This document shows positions 22,389-34,974 of a stretch of DNA of 64,000 nucleotides, one piece after another; positions within the stretch are counted from its first letter, which is position 1; each line of letters starts with the position of its first letter. Origin of the DNA: Myxocyprinus asiaticus (taxonomy: Eukaryota; Chordata; Actinopteri; Cypriniformes; Catostomidae); NCBI RefSeq assembly GCF_019703515.2, contig NC_059346.1, positions 14,415,001 through 14,479,000 of the forward strand. Reading direction: 5' to 3'. The position numbers and the translations under genes are program-made. The notes below the pieces were generated by a model. The model was not told where the DNA came from. It saw only the letters and a list, made by a program, of their open reading frames with translations, and did no database searches.

Positions 22389-23250
22389 TATATCAGCCGC
22401 GACCTTCAGTGCGATTCATGCCATTAAGAAAACACAGTTTCACAATGAATAAGACGCGGTATGCCCATCATACATTATGTGGCAGTCAACTAATAATACC
22501 AAATTACATTTTAAAAACATGTCCACGCACGAAAGCCAGAACCAAGGAGGTCTAATACAAAGAAAAAGCTCTCTAATAATATTTACTTTTCAAAGCTTGA
22601 TCCAACACTTAATGCTCAAGCAGCTTAATTTACACTTAGAAAACTCCTGATGTTGCTATAACAATGCAAAAAGCACATCAATTTGCTTGAAGTAAAAATC
22701 AGTCTACCTTTCCTGTTTAATTAATCAATCGCACGATCATGCAGAACATCAGGTTTTTAAATCCATAAGGATCTCTTTTGTCAACGGCAATACCAGCAGT
22801 GATGACAGCCGAGTCGTCAGCAAGATCTCGCACTCTTCACTTTCAAATTACATACATCACTTAAAGCGTGATTGCGTCACTCAAAGCCAGCTAGAAGGCC
22901 TGGACTGGGACATATCCTAAAGACCACACCCACAAGAACAAATAAATCAATCTGATTGGCTGATGAATCTGACAGTCTGACTTCATATGCTTATTCACTG
23001 CAGCGTTGAGGGATTCTGTGGAATTCTGAAGGCCTTAGTGGGTGGAGCTCAGACTCACGTGCTGCTACGGGCATGTGATTTGTGAAACAGTTGTCACACT
23101 TTGCTTGTAAGCATCTAAGAATAAATTCTGATTGGATACATTTTTTTGTTTTTTGCTATTCATTTGTAGATTAATTATGAGTGGAAAGCGGTTGAAATTA
23201 CATATGCAAAAAGCTCAATGAGAATGAAAGGATGAAAAAATATTATAATA
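22388..23250. other. Unclassified sequence
   Basis: No gene. The part from 22790 to 23060 is richer in GC and looks like a dispersed repeat, but I cannot define it. Confidence 0.3.
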
Positions 23251-23780
23251 TACAGTACTGTGCAAAAGTTTTAGGCACTTAAGATGTTTCACAAAAACAT
23301 TTGCTTAAGATGTTTTTTTTTTTATATCTTCAGCTTTAGTGTGTAAATAGGAAAAATACATTTTAGACTCCCAAACATTACTTTTGCAAATAGAAAAGAT
23401 TAGAATAGAAGAACAGGGCACTCTGCAAGAGAAGACAATGCCCCCACAAAGCCCCCCACTGAACATTGAGTCAGTCTGGGATTACATGAAGAGACAGAAG
23501 CAATTGAGAAAAAAGAGATAGAAGAACTGTGGTGAATTCTCCAAGAAGCTTGGTACATCCTATCTGCCAACAACCAAGAAAAACCAAGTATACCTAGGAG
23601 AATTGGGGCTGTTTTAAATGCAAAGGTGGCCACACCAAATATTGATTTAGCTTTTTTATGTTTACTGGACTTTGTATGATGTAAATTGATAAATGAAAAC
23701 AATTTATGGCATCATTTTTGAAGACATCCTCACTATGCAACATTTTTCACAAGTGCCTAGAACATTTGCACAGCACTGTA
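23251..23780 (+). mobile_element. Tc1-like internal-deletion derivative
   Basis: Terminal inverted repeats TACAGTACTGTGCAAAAGTT (left) and CATTTGCACAGCACTGTA (right), with TA at the outer edges, mark a Tc1/mariner element of 530 bp. The interior keeps only a relic of the transposase C-terminus on the plus strand (ESVWDYMKRQKQL near 23470-23520, then stops). An internal deletion therefore produced a non-autonomous copy. Confidence 0.8.
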
Positions 23781-23784
23781 TTTT

Positions 23785-24394
23785 ATATTGTAAAAGAAAA
23801 CAGGACTCATCGGACCAGGTGAGTGAGTCCACTGCTCCAAGGTCCAGTTCGATGCTCGCGTGCCCATTGTAGGCACTTTCGACAGAGTACAGGGGTCATC
23901 ATGGACACTCTGACCATTCTGCAGCCCCATACACAGCAGGGTGCGATGCACTGTGTGTTGTGACACATTCCTCCCATAACCATCATTAAACGTTTCTGTG
24001 ACTTGTGCCACAGTAGACCTTCTGTCGGTTCGGAATAGACGGGTTAGCCTTCATTGCCCTCATGCATCGATGAGACTTGGGTGCCCAACACCCTGTCACC
24101 GGTTGTAGTTTGTCCCTCCTCGGACAACTGTTAGTAGGTACTCACCACTGCTGACCAGAAGCACACCACAAGCCTTGCTGTTTTAGAATTGCTCTGACCC
24201 AGTCGTATGGCCATACAATTTGGCCCTTGTCAAAGTCGCTCAGGTCCTGCCCATTTCTCCTGAATTCAACACGTTGACTACAAGAACTGGTTGTCCGCTT
24301 ATCATCTAATCTACCCAGACCTTGACATGTGGCCTTGTTAGGAGATGATCAACGTTATACCTGTGAGTGTCATAATGTTTTGGCTCATCAGTGT
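23785..24394 (-). pseudogene. Tc1-like transposase N-terminal relic
   Basis: On the minus strand the sequence reads from a terminus 'acactgatgagccaaaacat' (24375-24394) into a relic of the N-terminal half of a Tc1-type transposase. FDKGQIV lies near 24215, and the run continues to LGAVDSLTWSDES near 23800-23840, the region just before the first catalytic Asp. Several stops and shifts are present. This family differs from its left neighbour, and the two meet with almost no spacer. Confidence 0.7.
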
Positions 24395-24399
24395 GTATA

Positions 24400-24433
24400 T
24401 ATACAGCTCTGGTATATATATATATAGATAGAT

Positions 24434-24472
<39 letters not shown>

Positions 24473-24478
24473 TACACT
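24400..24478. repeat. (TA)n / (GATA)n microsatellite
   Basis: Short TA runs followed by about ten GATA units. Confidence 0.95.
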
Positions 24479-25103
24479 GTATATTGAAAGGTGTTTGGAA
24501 CTGCTGGATATGAGAGAGTGATGATAAAAAAATACATATTCAGTTGTTATTTTTAGTGAGCCAGTATGTGATTGTGCCACTTTTTTTGGGAAGTTTTTTC
24601 ATGATTTGTCCATACCTGAGGGAAATGAGACATAGAGAGTTTTTCTATGCCTGTTATTTGTCGACTGTGTTTTCTGAGAAAATCCTGTGTGATATCTAGA
24701 ATATTCTCTGTTGTTGTGTCGGGAAACAATCAGCTATGGATTTGTTGGTGAAACCTGTTCAGTCAGACATGTGACAGGAGGAAATGACACGTAGCGCCTG
24801 GTGAAAACTTACCCCCATCTGACTTAATGGCCATTGAACATGCACATACACACAGGAAATTATGTATGAGGTGCCGGTCTGCACGCAGGAAGTGAAGGAC
24901 TGCATGTCATTACAGATTTATATGAGTAGATTTCTATCGACAGAAACCTCTCACAGAAATTTTCTATTCCATATGCAGAGAAAAACATAAATATTCAACA
25001 GAACTTTCAAATAAAATCTGGGTGTAGTATCAGTCAGCATTTGAAAATATATATATATATATTTTTTTTTACAAAAAGCTTCCAGTTTAGGTTGTACAAA
25101 CTG
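24479..25103. other. Mostly unique sequence
   Basis: No gene or named repeat; short AT run at 25049-25062. Confidence 0.4.
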
Positions 25104-25692
25104 TTAAAGGAATAGTTCACCCAAATTTAAAAATTCTGTTATGATTTACTCTCGACCTTCATGTCGTTCCAAACCCAAATGACTTTCTTTTTTCGATTGA
25201 AAACAAGGAGATGTTTTGCAGAATGTTCATGCTGCTCTTTTCCATGCAAAAGCATTGGAAGGGGCTGTCAATCTAAAAAAAGACAAAAAGCACTATAAAA
25301 TTTGTCCATGCTATTTGCTTGCTACAGTATGTTCCGAGTCTTTAAACAAGATTTTCAGTGAATAATGAATTTTGGTATCCCTGTCTTTTGATTGCAGGAC
25401 AGTTTAAGATATTATTGAGATAGCTTCTGAAACTCCAGAGAAGACACATATGAGATTACTCACTCGATTAAGAAAACTTGGAATATAGCGCATGAGTCGT
25501 ATGGAAAACTTCAATAACTTTTTGGTGCTTTTTAGTTATATTAGGGGCTTGCATCACCGGTCAGTGTCTACTTTCATTATATGAAAAAAGAGCTCCGTGA
25601 TTTGGAAAAACACCTCCTGCGTTCCACAGTTAAGAGAAAGTTATTTCGGTTTGGGAGACATGAGGGTAAGTAAATCATAAGGTAACTGTTAA
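25104..25692. mobile_element. TTAA-type MITE, long copy
   Basis: Starts TTAAAGGAATAGTTCACCC followed by the family core (tcatgtcgttccaaaccc). The right side keeps 'gacatgagggtaagtaaatc' and ends near a TTAA at 25689-25692 with a decayed terminus. An internal segment (cttctgaaactccagagaag) recurs at about 13488. Confidence 0.65.
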
Positions 25693-26489
25693 CCAAAAAA
25701 TTTAAATTCTGTTAAGCAATTAGAAACATTAAAATGCATTAGCAAATTCAGCTCCCTTTTTGGCCCTGTTTAAAAGTCTAATGTCCCTAGTATTGTAATA
25801 AGGATTGGAGATATGAGTGAAACATTTCTCTTTCTGTGTCTTTATAAAGCAAAAGCTCTTTTCTAAAACAAACTTTGTGGTGATGAATCAAAGCTGGGTT
25901 TTTTTTTTTTTTTTTTTGCGTTCCAAATCCTATTAAAATAAATAAATAAAAGGAGATGAAATGTCAAAAGCTACTCCCACTCTCTCTCCTGCATATGGTT
26001 GTCTGAAGAGGTGAAACCAATTTGTTTTCAATCTGAGAACACGACTGTCTCTGATCCCCATGCGTTCTTAAAGACAGGCCTTGATTATTGTTCAACTTGA
26101 TTATTGTTCAAAGTCATTCTCAACAAAGACCATCTCACAGACATGCCAAAAGTACAAAGATTCAAAATAAACTCTATCAGATTTGACAGGTTGCTCCACA
26201 TGTACCTTTTTCAATGCTATATTGACTGAAAAAAATCTTAATTTCTATGTTAGTCTTTGAATTTCTTGTTCCTTGTTGATTTATTGAACTTTAAAGTCAA
26301 CATGAATTTACATGAACAAACATGATTTAACTTCTGTTATGTGACATAATTCGGTATGAAAGAATATTCAAGGAGAATTGTTATGAAAAATATATGTGTT
26401 CAATTAAAATACAGTAAGCATCATAACATAACAAAGTATGTACATTTTATACACTATGTAACAGGACCAAAAATGCAGTTTAATGGAAC
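25693..26489. other. Unclassified AT-rich sequence
   Basis: Poly-T at 25900-25918. A 16-bp direct duplication (cttgattattgttcaa twice) at about 26080-26111. No gene. Confidence 0.35.
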
Positions 26490-26676
26490 TAAAAGGGAAA
26501 TGTTAGGTAGAACAACATCCTCAATCACCATTCACTTTTAATGTGTGCAATGAAAGTGAATAGTGACTGAGAATAACATACTACCTATCATCTCCCTTTG
26601 TGTTCCATTGAAGAAAGAAAGACATACAAGTTTAGAACAAGAAGAAAAAAACTATTTTTGGGGTGAACTATCCCTA
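26490..26676. mobile_element. TTAA-type MITE, right half
   Basis: Contains 'aatgttaggtagaac', 'caccattcacttttaatg' and the terminal 'ggggtgaactatccct'. The left half and the closing TTAA are missing. Confidence 0.6.
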
Positions 26677-26731
26677 TCTACGGTGTATTGAATGGCCATG
26701 TTGGTTCGCACAATATTATATCACTGTATGT

Positions 26732-26754
26732 CTGTGTGTGTGTGTGTGTGTGTG
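26732..26754. repeat. Short (GT)n microsatellite
   Basis: About 23 bp of GT. Confidence 0.9.
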
Positions 26755-29169
26755 GAGTGTGTGTTTAATCTGTTACCAAAGCCGTGGTCTTCCCTCAACT
26801 CTCTCCTCTCTAGAGGGGCGTGGCTGACATTCTGTTCTCTATCATCTGCAACATCAAAAGATCTCATTACCTGCTGTCATATGCAACCAGTGTCTCTCTT
26901 ACTTTCTCTCTCTTCCACTTTCTCATCATTCTTCTTGCTTTACACAGAATTATTGTATTTATAACAGTCAATGTCATGCTACACTCTCCCTCTGATGTCT
27001 CTGTGCGTCCCTCTGTGCAACCTCCCTTACCACCCTCCACCAGCCCACCACAGACGCCCCTCTATAAAATTCCCTTTTATTTATGGCTTGTTTGCTTTTT
27101 ATTAGGTGGTGGCGCAGACCACAGCCGCTCCCTGCCGTTTGATGTGTGCTGCTCTCTTGTCACTGATTACGATTCACATCTGCAAAAAGGCAGAAAGCAA
27201 GGAAGACAGGCTGTTAAAAAAAGAAAAGAGCAGGATACCACTGCAGGTTCGGCTCCTGCGACAGAGGAGAGTGCATTTATTTACTGTCCTCTGTCTTTTG
27301 TTTCTCCATGGCTCATGTCTCAGTCCATTCTTTACCCTGCTTAAAAAACAGCTTAAACCAGCCTAAGCTGGTTTGCTGGTCTAGCTGGTCTCCTCCTCTG
27401 CAGGATTATCTAGATGACTCCTGTCCTAAATTACACCCCTATTTCTACCTCAGTATGACAACCAAAGCCACTAGACTTTTCTAAGTATTTACAACTGCTT
27501 TGTTGCCTGTTCAAATTTGCGCATATCTGTAAAATGGGCTTAGGACTGGGGATGAGAGAATGCTTTTGGATTGGTCTCAGCTTCCTAATCCTCTCTCTCT
27601 ATCTCAATCTCTCTCTTTCTCTGCTCCTGCTTGGCAGGCCCACCTGGAGTCATTAATATCAGCAGTTCCACCTGTTAGCTCCAGGGCTGTGTGGCTGCAG
27701 CCAGGGCTGTCATTAGCCTGAGTGAGGTTGCACTCCCGGCCAGCGACCTGCCTCGTTTGCCTGCCTAATTTATTTACTGCGAGTCAGTCGCAGTGTTGGG
27801 ACTTGCCAGGATCTTCCAAAAAGCTCTGTCTCTCTACCTCTTCCTTTCTCTCTCTCTCCCTCTTAAAAAACTAAAAAGAGTGGGTGCCGTAAATTATGTG
27901 AATGGAGCTCTTTATCAGGGAAGGGTGAGCGGAGGCAATGATTGGTCACAGTTTAATGGGACTCCGGTTGTTCTTTAGAAAACTCTTTAAAGCTGCCCGG
28001 CTTTGGTCCATTTCTGCTTCACAGCATGCACAAGCACAAAGTAAAGTAGCGTCTGGCTTCCTGACACTGATAACAATAAATGTCTAGCATGGTGAAATGG
28101 ATTCATTTGCTAGGTTATCGGCTTTCTAAATACAGAGTTACTAAAAGACGTTTTGCATCTGTCATCTGGAGATTTTGTTTTAATAATGTGCCTCCTTTGG
28201 TAGTTTTCTTAACTGTACGAACTGAGTAGTCTAGCGATGATGGACTTTGACTATCAGAATAAAGTCTTGCCAATTTTGCAGCTTTTTAGAGGTGGGAAAA
28301 TCTTAAATATTTGGTACCACAACAATAGACTGGAGTGGAAAAACTTAATAGCAGTACAGTGTCGGCCCATTGTACAGAAAACAATGAGCGTGTTTGTATG
28401 CACAATCTTACATTGATTATGCTTAATAAGCCAACACGGCATGTAAACGCCTTAAACAGCTTTCCTTTATCAGGGTCAGGGTGATGGTAAAACATTCAAC
28501 TGACATTTGTAAGGTGCTGTCTTCACAGAAGTTATGCTAATTGCCACATTCACCATTAATTACAAGTGTTTTGTCTGGCCAGCATGTCATGGCCAAGCAA
28601 CCCCTTTCCTTATCGCTATGTAGTGAATGAAGTGTCCAACATTCTACACTCATTTGTTCTGTTGAAGAAGTACATTATCTGTTCTCATACTCTTCTTTTT
28701 GAGGCATTTTCAGTGTAAGCATACTACTCACACTACTTACACTACAAAATGGCATAGAATGTGCAGAAGTGGGTGATTTGGGACACAACATTTCTCCTAC
28801 AAAAACCCTCTTTGTAGCTACCAGATACCTTGTAATACATACCCTGACTCCCAGAGGTTGCATTAAGTCAGCCAATCAGACTGGAACCTCCAATTTTCAG
28901 TCAGTTTTGCCATTTTTGAATGGTCAGTGAACAGATTGTAGGTGTGCTGTCAGAGGTTGAGAGTTCAGTGTCCTTTTTTCTGTGTCCTCACTTCCTTTCT
29001 CTCTCTCCATCACTCCTGAGATAAACGGTGGAGCTGGGCAGAACTGTGTGCGGCCGAAGACAGCACTGTAGCATCATGAAGGTGCTTTGAAGAGCAGAGA
29101 GAGGTGATTAATGTTCTCGTAAAGGGGAGAGGTGATTTTGATGGAGGACTTTATAGATTCTGCTTCCTT
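26755..29169. other. Largely unique region, possible regulatory DNA
   Basis: No gene found. A plus-strand open frame at 26820-27344 (174 codons) has no domain and low-complexity composition. 27355-27374 is a short palindrome (aaaccagcctaagctggttt) from a common fish repeat. About 27620-27790 is GC-balanced, non-repetitive and contains CATTAATAT and TAATTTATTTAC motifs, so it could be a conserved non-coding element. 28640-28800 resembles a dispersed fish repeat (tgatttgggacacaaca). Confidence 0.35.
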
Positions 29170-29184
29170 GGGGGGGGGGGGGGG
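29170..29184. repeat. (G)15 homopolymer
   Basis: Fifteen consecutive G residues on the plus strand. Confidence 0.97.
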
Positions 29185-32100
29185 AACTGGATGTAAATAG
29201 GGTTTGATCTTTGGAGTTACTAAACTCTTATTTGGCAAACCGCTGCCTAGAGGTCCACAGAGAGCTCGACATGTCATCTTGGGCCATCTTGATACAGTTG
29301 AGTCCAGTTAGCCATGTTGTCTCTGTCTTTCAAAAAAGACATTCTGGGCCTTCGGGGCGGGCATCCCCAGGGGTGTTCACACACACACGCATACTTACAA
29401 ACACTGCAACAACAACCTCTGTGGCCCAAAGAGCAGCTGTTTGTCATATGGCGCTATCAAGAGCTAATCATCCAGGAACGACTGGCCTCTAACAAACAAT
29501 AAATCAATAGTTACTATGGCGATGGAATCTGAGGGAAAACAGCAGGGCTTTTTGATGCAGGTAGGTAATGAAATGATAATACCTTGCAGATGAAGCGGTT
29601 GTCAAGGAGTCGCTGACCTTGAGTGGCTTTGTCACTTTTCCTGCGGGTGAAAGAGGAGAGAGTTCTGTCAGCGGGGATAGCTGGGGACCTCAGGGAAGCG
29701 TTTCGTGCACCTGCACTGATTAAATTGTTGTGTTGTGTGTGTGTGTGAGAGAGAAAGAGAGTGCATTTAGGTGAATGAAAAATCTCTTTTCATTGTTCCT
29801 TTTTAAAGCAGTTAAATGTCCTTCTGGTATATTTCGTGTAAGCTTTTTAGAGGAAACTTCATTCTGTCACTTTTTTTTTTAATTTTACAACATTTCTTTG
29901 AGCATTTACTCAGTCTCTGGAGACCATCTGGATTTAAATGCTTTTTATATATTGTGGTTAAAAGCAAATATAAAATGACTTAAAAACAGAAACCTTTTCT
30001 GGTAATTTGCAATGTAATGCAATGTAGCTTTTCATTAGTATTTTTCAAAAAAATGTCTTTTGACAAATGAAGATACGAATGGAGAAGACACAGTATATCC
30101 AGCAACACTTGTTAAAGAGAGAAAATTATTTAAATAAATGTAAATACATTTTCACCATTTGTACTTTACTGTCTCCATGTACCTTAAAGTTGCACCAAAC
30201 TCATTACCCTAAAAAGAAATGAAGATATGGCAGATGTGGTGCAAGCAGGGTCTTGGGTAATTTTGGCAGATAAAAAATGTAAAAAAAAAAGAAAAAAAAA
30301 ACTATATTACAGTATAGCTATATTCTGTCTGTCTGTCTGTTTTTCTTTCAATTAATGCTTTGCAAGTTTTAATTTCTGACCCTGGGAGCAAGGAATATAT
30401 CTCTGAGATATGAAACATAACATAAATTCAAACAACATTTAGTCCCACCGGTATATGTTGAAAAAAAAATAAAAAATAGACAAAATAACCAGCTATTGCA
30501 TTAATGTGAGGATTGATTGAATTTGCACTAATTCTTGAGGTTGCAAGATAGCAAAATCCTTTTAAAACGAATCATTTTCCTATTTTCTCAGGTGAAATAC
30601 TCAAGTTTTCCTCCAGTCTTGCATCTGAATTCTCTCAATGTAGGATGGCAGTCATGCCGGGGTGCAGGGTGAAAGGTCACGCTCCAGGAAGCACTTCAGA
30701 GAGGAAGCCAAACTGAGAAATTGCATTGTGAAAACACAGTGGGTGACCATGAGCGTTTGTGAGAGCGACATAAAGAGAAAGAGGTACAGGTAAAGAAAGA
30801 GTGATGGAGAGATTGAAAGTCAAAAACTTTGATTTTGCTTGCTGATGAAATTGAGGACTGTGTAGAGTTAGGTGAAAATCGACGGGCATGACAGAGCAGA
30901 TCTGAGAATTGCTTTAGCAGACTCCATAAGGAGGAACAAATAGAGAGAGAGACTGAGACAAAGAGAGCGAGAGGGCTCCCTGCAGGCCTCGGCAGCTCAA
31001 TCCTATTTATTGATTTTCTGTCCACTTCTTCAATATGTGGAATGTGCGCAGGCCAATAGATGATGACAAACGGGGCCGCCAGGGACAGCAGCGGCTCTAA
31101 TTGAACTTGATGGAGTACAGCTGAGGATCAAAGGTTGCAGACACTCTGTGACATTACAGGTTCTCTTCTGGCGGAGAGAGAGAGAGAGAGAGAGATGGGC
31201 TGTGTCTGAAACATGTGTCTGAAACCAGACTGACATCCAGTGCACCAAAACGTCCTGTCTTATGATCTAGAACAAATTCAAATGAATTTGTGTCCTAACC
31301 AGATGCAACACAAACTGTATACTGCCTGTAAAGGCATCATTTTTAATCTTTCGGGTACAGCTGCCTATAGCAGAGCTTCAGTGGCTGCAATGGGTGGCTA
31401 GGTAAGCAGACCAGGCTTTAGAATATATAATGATATAATTAAGTGTTATTAATTGGGAAAAATAGCTTTTGCAATATATGTCATGAACTATTTCATGCCA
31501 CTTTCCATCGATTTCCTGTTTTACATAGACTTCATCCAATTTCGGAAGGTTGCACCTAACCCAGGCTTTCTCACTTGCACACACATACCAAAAAGGCAAG
31601 CTCTGCCAGTGGGATACAGCGATGGAGAGCGTGGAGAGGAGAGGCTTATGTCGTGGAAGAAAAGATGTGATCTGCTATTTCAGTCCTTCCCTCCCTCTTG
31701 TTCCTCCTTTTACTTTCACTGCTTGGTCAAGCACAATGGAACCTGGTGCTTTACAATAACAACCTCCTGCCAAAAGCACAAAAAAACAAGGGAAGAAGAA
31801 AAGCTCCATGCTCTATTTTGATTAAAGTAACAAGCACAGCTTGTTGTAAATAGGCTTTCTGTGGCCCGAGGCAACTCCTCCCCTCAGGGGAGCCGCTTTC
31901 TCTCTCACTCGTTCTGTCTCTCTCTCTCTCTCTCCCCGGGCTGCTGTCGTCAAGAGGACCTTGCAGCTGACACGGGAAAAAAACACAAACAAGAAGTGTC
32001 TTCAGCTGTTCTGACAGAGGGAGGAAATGATATTTTCTGGGAGAATGCTCACATATTCGCTCAGGTTTTTCTCCCCATCACTCATGAGGGAATAAGACGT

Positions 32101-32885
32101 GAGGATGACATGGTGGAATAGCCCAACGTGTTTTTTTATGAAAGACGTGCAGCATCCTAGTGTAGTATATAATTTAAGGTTTACTGGGAAGCCTGGAAGA
32201 GGAACCCCACAAACTGTAGAATTGTGTTTTGTGTGTCTGAGTGTGTGGGCTGTGTTTTCTATTGTTGTTATGTGTTTTGTTATAACCTTCTGTTAAACTG
32301 TTCATCACCGCATTACATATTACTGTGCTGTTTTAAAATCTGTTGCAGTGCATTATTCTTAAATTGGGATATTAATCGGATACTCCGACTGACCGGCCAC
32401 TGATCGGTATCGGCTGATATTAAACTCTTATGATTCGATCGTTGGTCCTATAATTTGTACGATCACTTCAGTCGCAAAAGACGAGAGGCGACTTTAAGAC
32501 TTCAGCATCACTATCATGTCAGTACGGGTGTGAGGGAACATTGACGAATGTTGTAGGACAACAATCTTGATTTACAATATACAGTATATACAGTAGATAT
32601 TATAACACACATGTGAATAAAATATGAATGATAAAATAATAAATGATAATATTTAAATGAAATGGTGACAATGAATAAATAAACATAACTGTTACATCAA
32701 GTTTAATTAAGAATAAGTTTAATAGTTATCTGTTCGACTTTAGTTTGACACTAAGCTGTGTTCCTTATAGGGTTATGTATCCTAATATAGATAAGCCTAA
32801 TATTTTGTGTAAGCCTACTTGTTTTTAAAAATATGGATTTTCCAATTAAACACACTCTTTATTTTGAATGATCCGTTATCAGTTC
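29185..32885. other. Largely unique region, possible regulatory DNA
   Basis: No gene or named transposon. Short (GA)n at about 31171-31194 and TC runs near 31910-31934. About 30960-31150 is non-repetitive, GC-balanced and contains TCTAATTGAACTTGATGGAG and ATCAAAGG (a TCF/LEF-like core). 32350-32480 carries 'ggtatcggctgatatt' motifs similar to the ends of the hAT-like element at 13901-15370 and may be a fragment of that family. Confidence 0.35.
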
Positions 32886-33795
32886 TTAAAGGGGTCATGA
32901 CATTCTCTTTTTTTTTTTTTTCTGAGGTCCACTAATTATGTTAGTAAAGTTTATTTTTATTTTTATTTTTTTTTTTTTGCATCAAAACAATTATCATTTA
33001 GTAATATATGATAATTTTCCACCCTGTCTCTGGCCCTCTGTCTGAAATGCTCGGTTTTGGCCTCAGCGCCTCCTTTAAACTTCAATGTTAACATCCACTG
33101 TTATGACTGGCTAACATCGTGCAGCCCACGAATATAGCAATATTTGAAACTCAATCGGAAGAGAATTAACCAATTCCACAATAAAACAATTACATATCAG
33201 GGTTCACACATAAACCACACCCAACACATTTCATCTAAATGTATTAAACTGTTCACTCAAGCACAGCAGCACAAACTATCATACAGTCATGACATTTGAA
33301 ACATTTGTGAATGGAACTGGTTACTTACGGTTTTGCATTCAGGTTCAGTATTGTTTTAACTGCCCCATCCTTCAATAACAGATCCTTTGCAAAGCTTGAA
33401 TCATCTTGTGACTAGTTTCACAAGCAATACATCCTAAAATGAGCCAAAAACGCATACAATCCACGCTGAAATGTTCTGAACACACAAACGTAATACAATC
33501 CATGGTGAAACAATCCTGCACTGACGCGATCAGAAAGTGTTTAGCCATCCTTTGCTCTTTTCTGATGTTCAGATGCTTCAATAGGCCAAAGCAGAGATGC
33601 TGGTCTTCACAGGCGTGACATCTCACAACTCCCATGTCTGTTTACATTCAGGTTGGCTTGCAGTTCTCTCAGCCAGTGGATGAGTAATTGAATAGAGCAG
33701 AACAGATGCACCATTAAAATTTGCGCTTGTACCACTCTTAAAATGCGGCACACATCGCTGGAAACTCATCAAAATGATAAAAGATGTCCATCTAG
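32886..33795. mobile_element. Dispersed repeat beginning 'aaggggtcatgacat', unclassified
   Basis: The opening 'aaggggtcatgacattctc', the poly-T runs and 'ctggccctctgtctgaaa' match my memory of a common cyprinid dispersed repeat. The right boundary is approximate, set where a different end (caggggtactcaatag) begins. No coding capacity recognised; the frame at 33372-33635 shows no motif. Confidence 0.4.
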
Positions 33796-33798
33796 TGC

Positions 33799-34230
33799 AG
33801 GGGTACTCAATAGGCAGACTCTGGTCCGCATCCGGGCTGAAGGACAATTCAATCCAGACCGAGATCTAAATCTTTTTGCTAGTTATCTGACACCTGACTA
33901 AGTGATTGTGTAGGCATATGTGCGCGGAGCGGGTAAAGCGCGCTCAGCGCTAGTGAGAAATATTTCTCAATAAATCTGACACCTGGCTAAGTGATTGTGT
34001 AGGCATATGCACAGAGCGTAGAAAGCGCGTCCAGTGCAACGTGCTTATTCCCATGCTGAACGTATTTTATTCCCGCTCGCACGCATTGCCTCTCCCTGCT
34101 GTAGATGCAGCGCATAAAGCCTGAACTGAATGTAGTTGAAGGCGTGGTTATTTTAACAACAGTAGCGGAGACACCGCTACAGATACTAGCATCTTTCACT
34201 TAAACACACTGCAGAAAACAGTATTTTTAT
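33799..34230. mobile_element. hAT-like fragment with a 90-bp tandem duplication
   Basis: Starts with CAGGGGTACTCAATAG, a hAT-like terminus also seen at 18765. The segment 'tctgacacctgactaagtg' plus 'attgtgtaggcatatg' at about 33886-33920 recurs at 33976-34010, giving a 90-bp tandem duplication. No second terminus found. Confidence 0.4.
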
Positions 34231-34937
34231 GCTTCACTGTTGTTATGTAAATAGTTTTGTTTGTTTGTTTCTTTGATTGATTGTTTGTAGATTCTCACTT
34301 TAAGAAAAATATAAGAATGGTCCATTCAGACTTTTACATTTGTATAAATTTTCTCTCAGGGGATATCCCTGAACCTCCATACAGTATTTGTTCCACATCT
34401 CTTTCTGTCCTTGTTAGAGCCAGTTGTCCTTTGTCTTTGAAGACTGTAGTGTACACATTTGTATGAAATCATGCATTGAATAGCTTTCATTCCTCAAAAC
34501 ATTGATTGACTGACGAGTTTCTAGAGAAAGCTCTTTCTTTTTCTTCCATTTTTACCTAATATTGACCTTAAGACATGCCAGTCTATTGCATACTGTGGCA
34601 ACTCAAAAACAAACACAAAGACAATGTTAAGCTTCATTTAACAAACTAACTAGCTTTCAACTGTGTTTGATATAATGGCAAGTGATTTTCTAGTACCAAA
34701 TTAGCAAATTAGCATGATTACTCAAGGATAAGGTGTTGGAGTGATGGCTGATGGAAATGGTGCCTGTCTAGATTTGATCAAAAATGACTTTTTTCAAATA
34801 GTGATGGTGCTGTTTTTTACATCAGTAATGTCCTGACTATACTTTGTGATAGGTTGAATGCCACTTTGGTGAATTAAAGTACCGATTTCTTTCCGAAACA
34901 GCAAAAATCTGTACATTATTCCAAACTTTTGGCCACC

Positions 34938-34974
<37 letters not shown>

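Noticed and set aside
26820..27344. A 174-codon plus-strand open frame
   Set aside because: No domain, low-complexity composition, no promoter or splice context, and it overlaps other chance frames.
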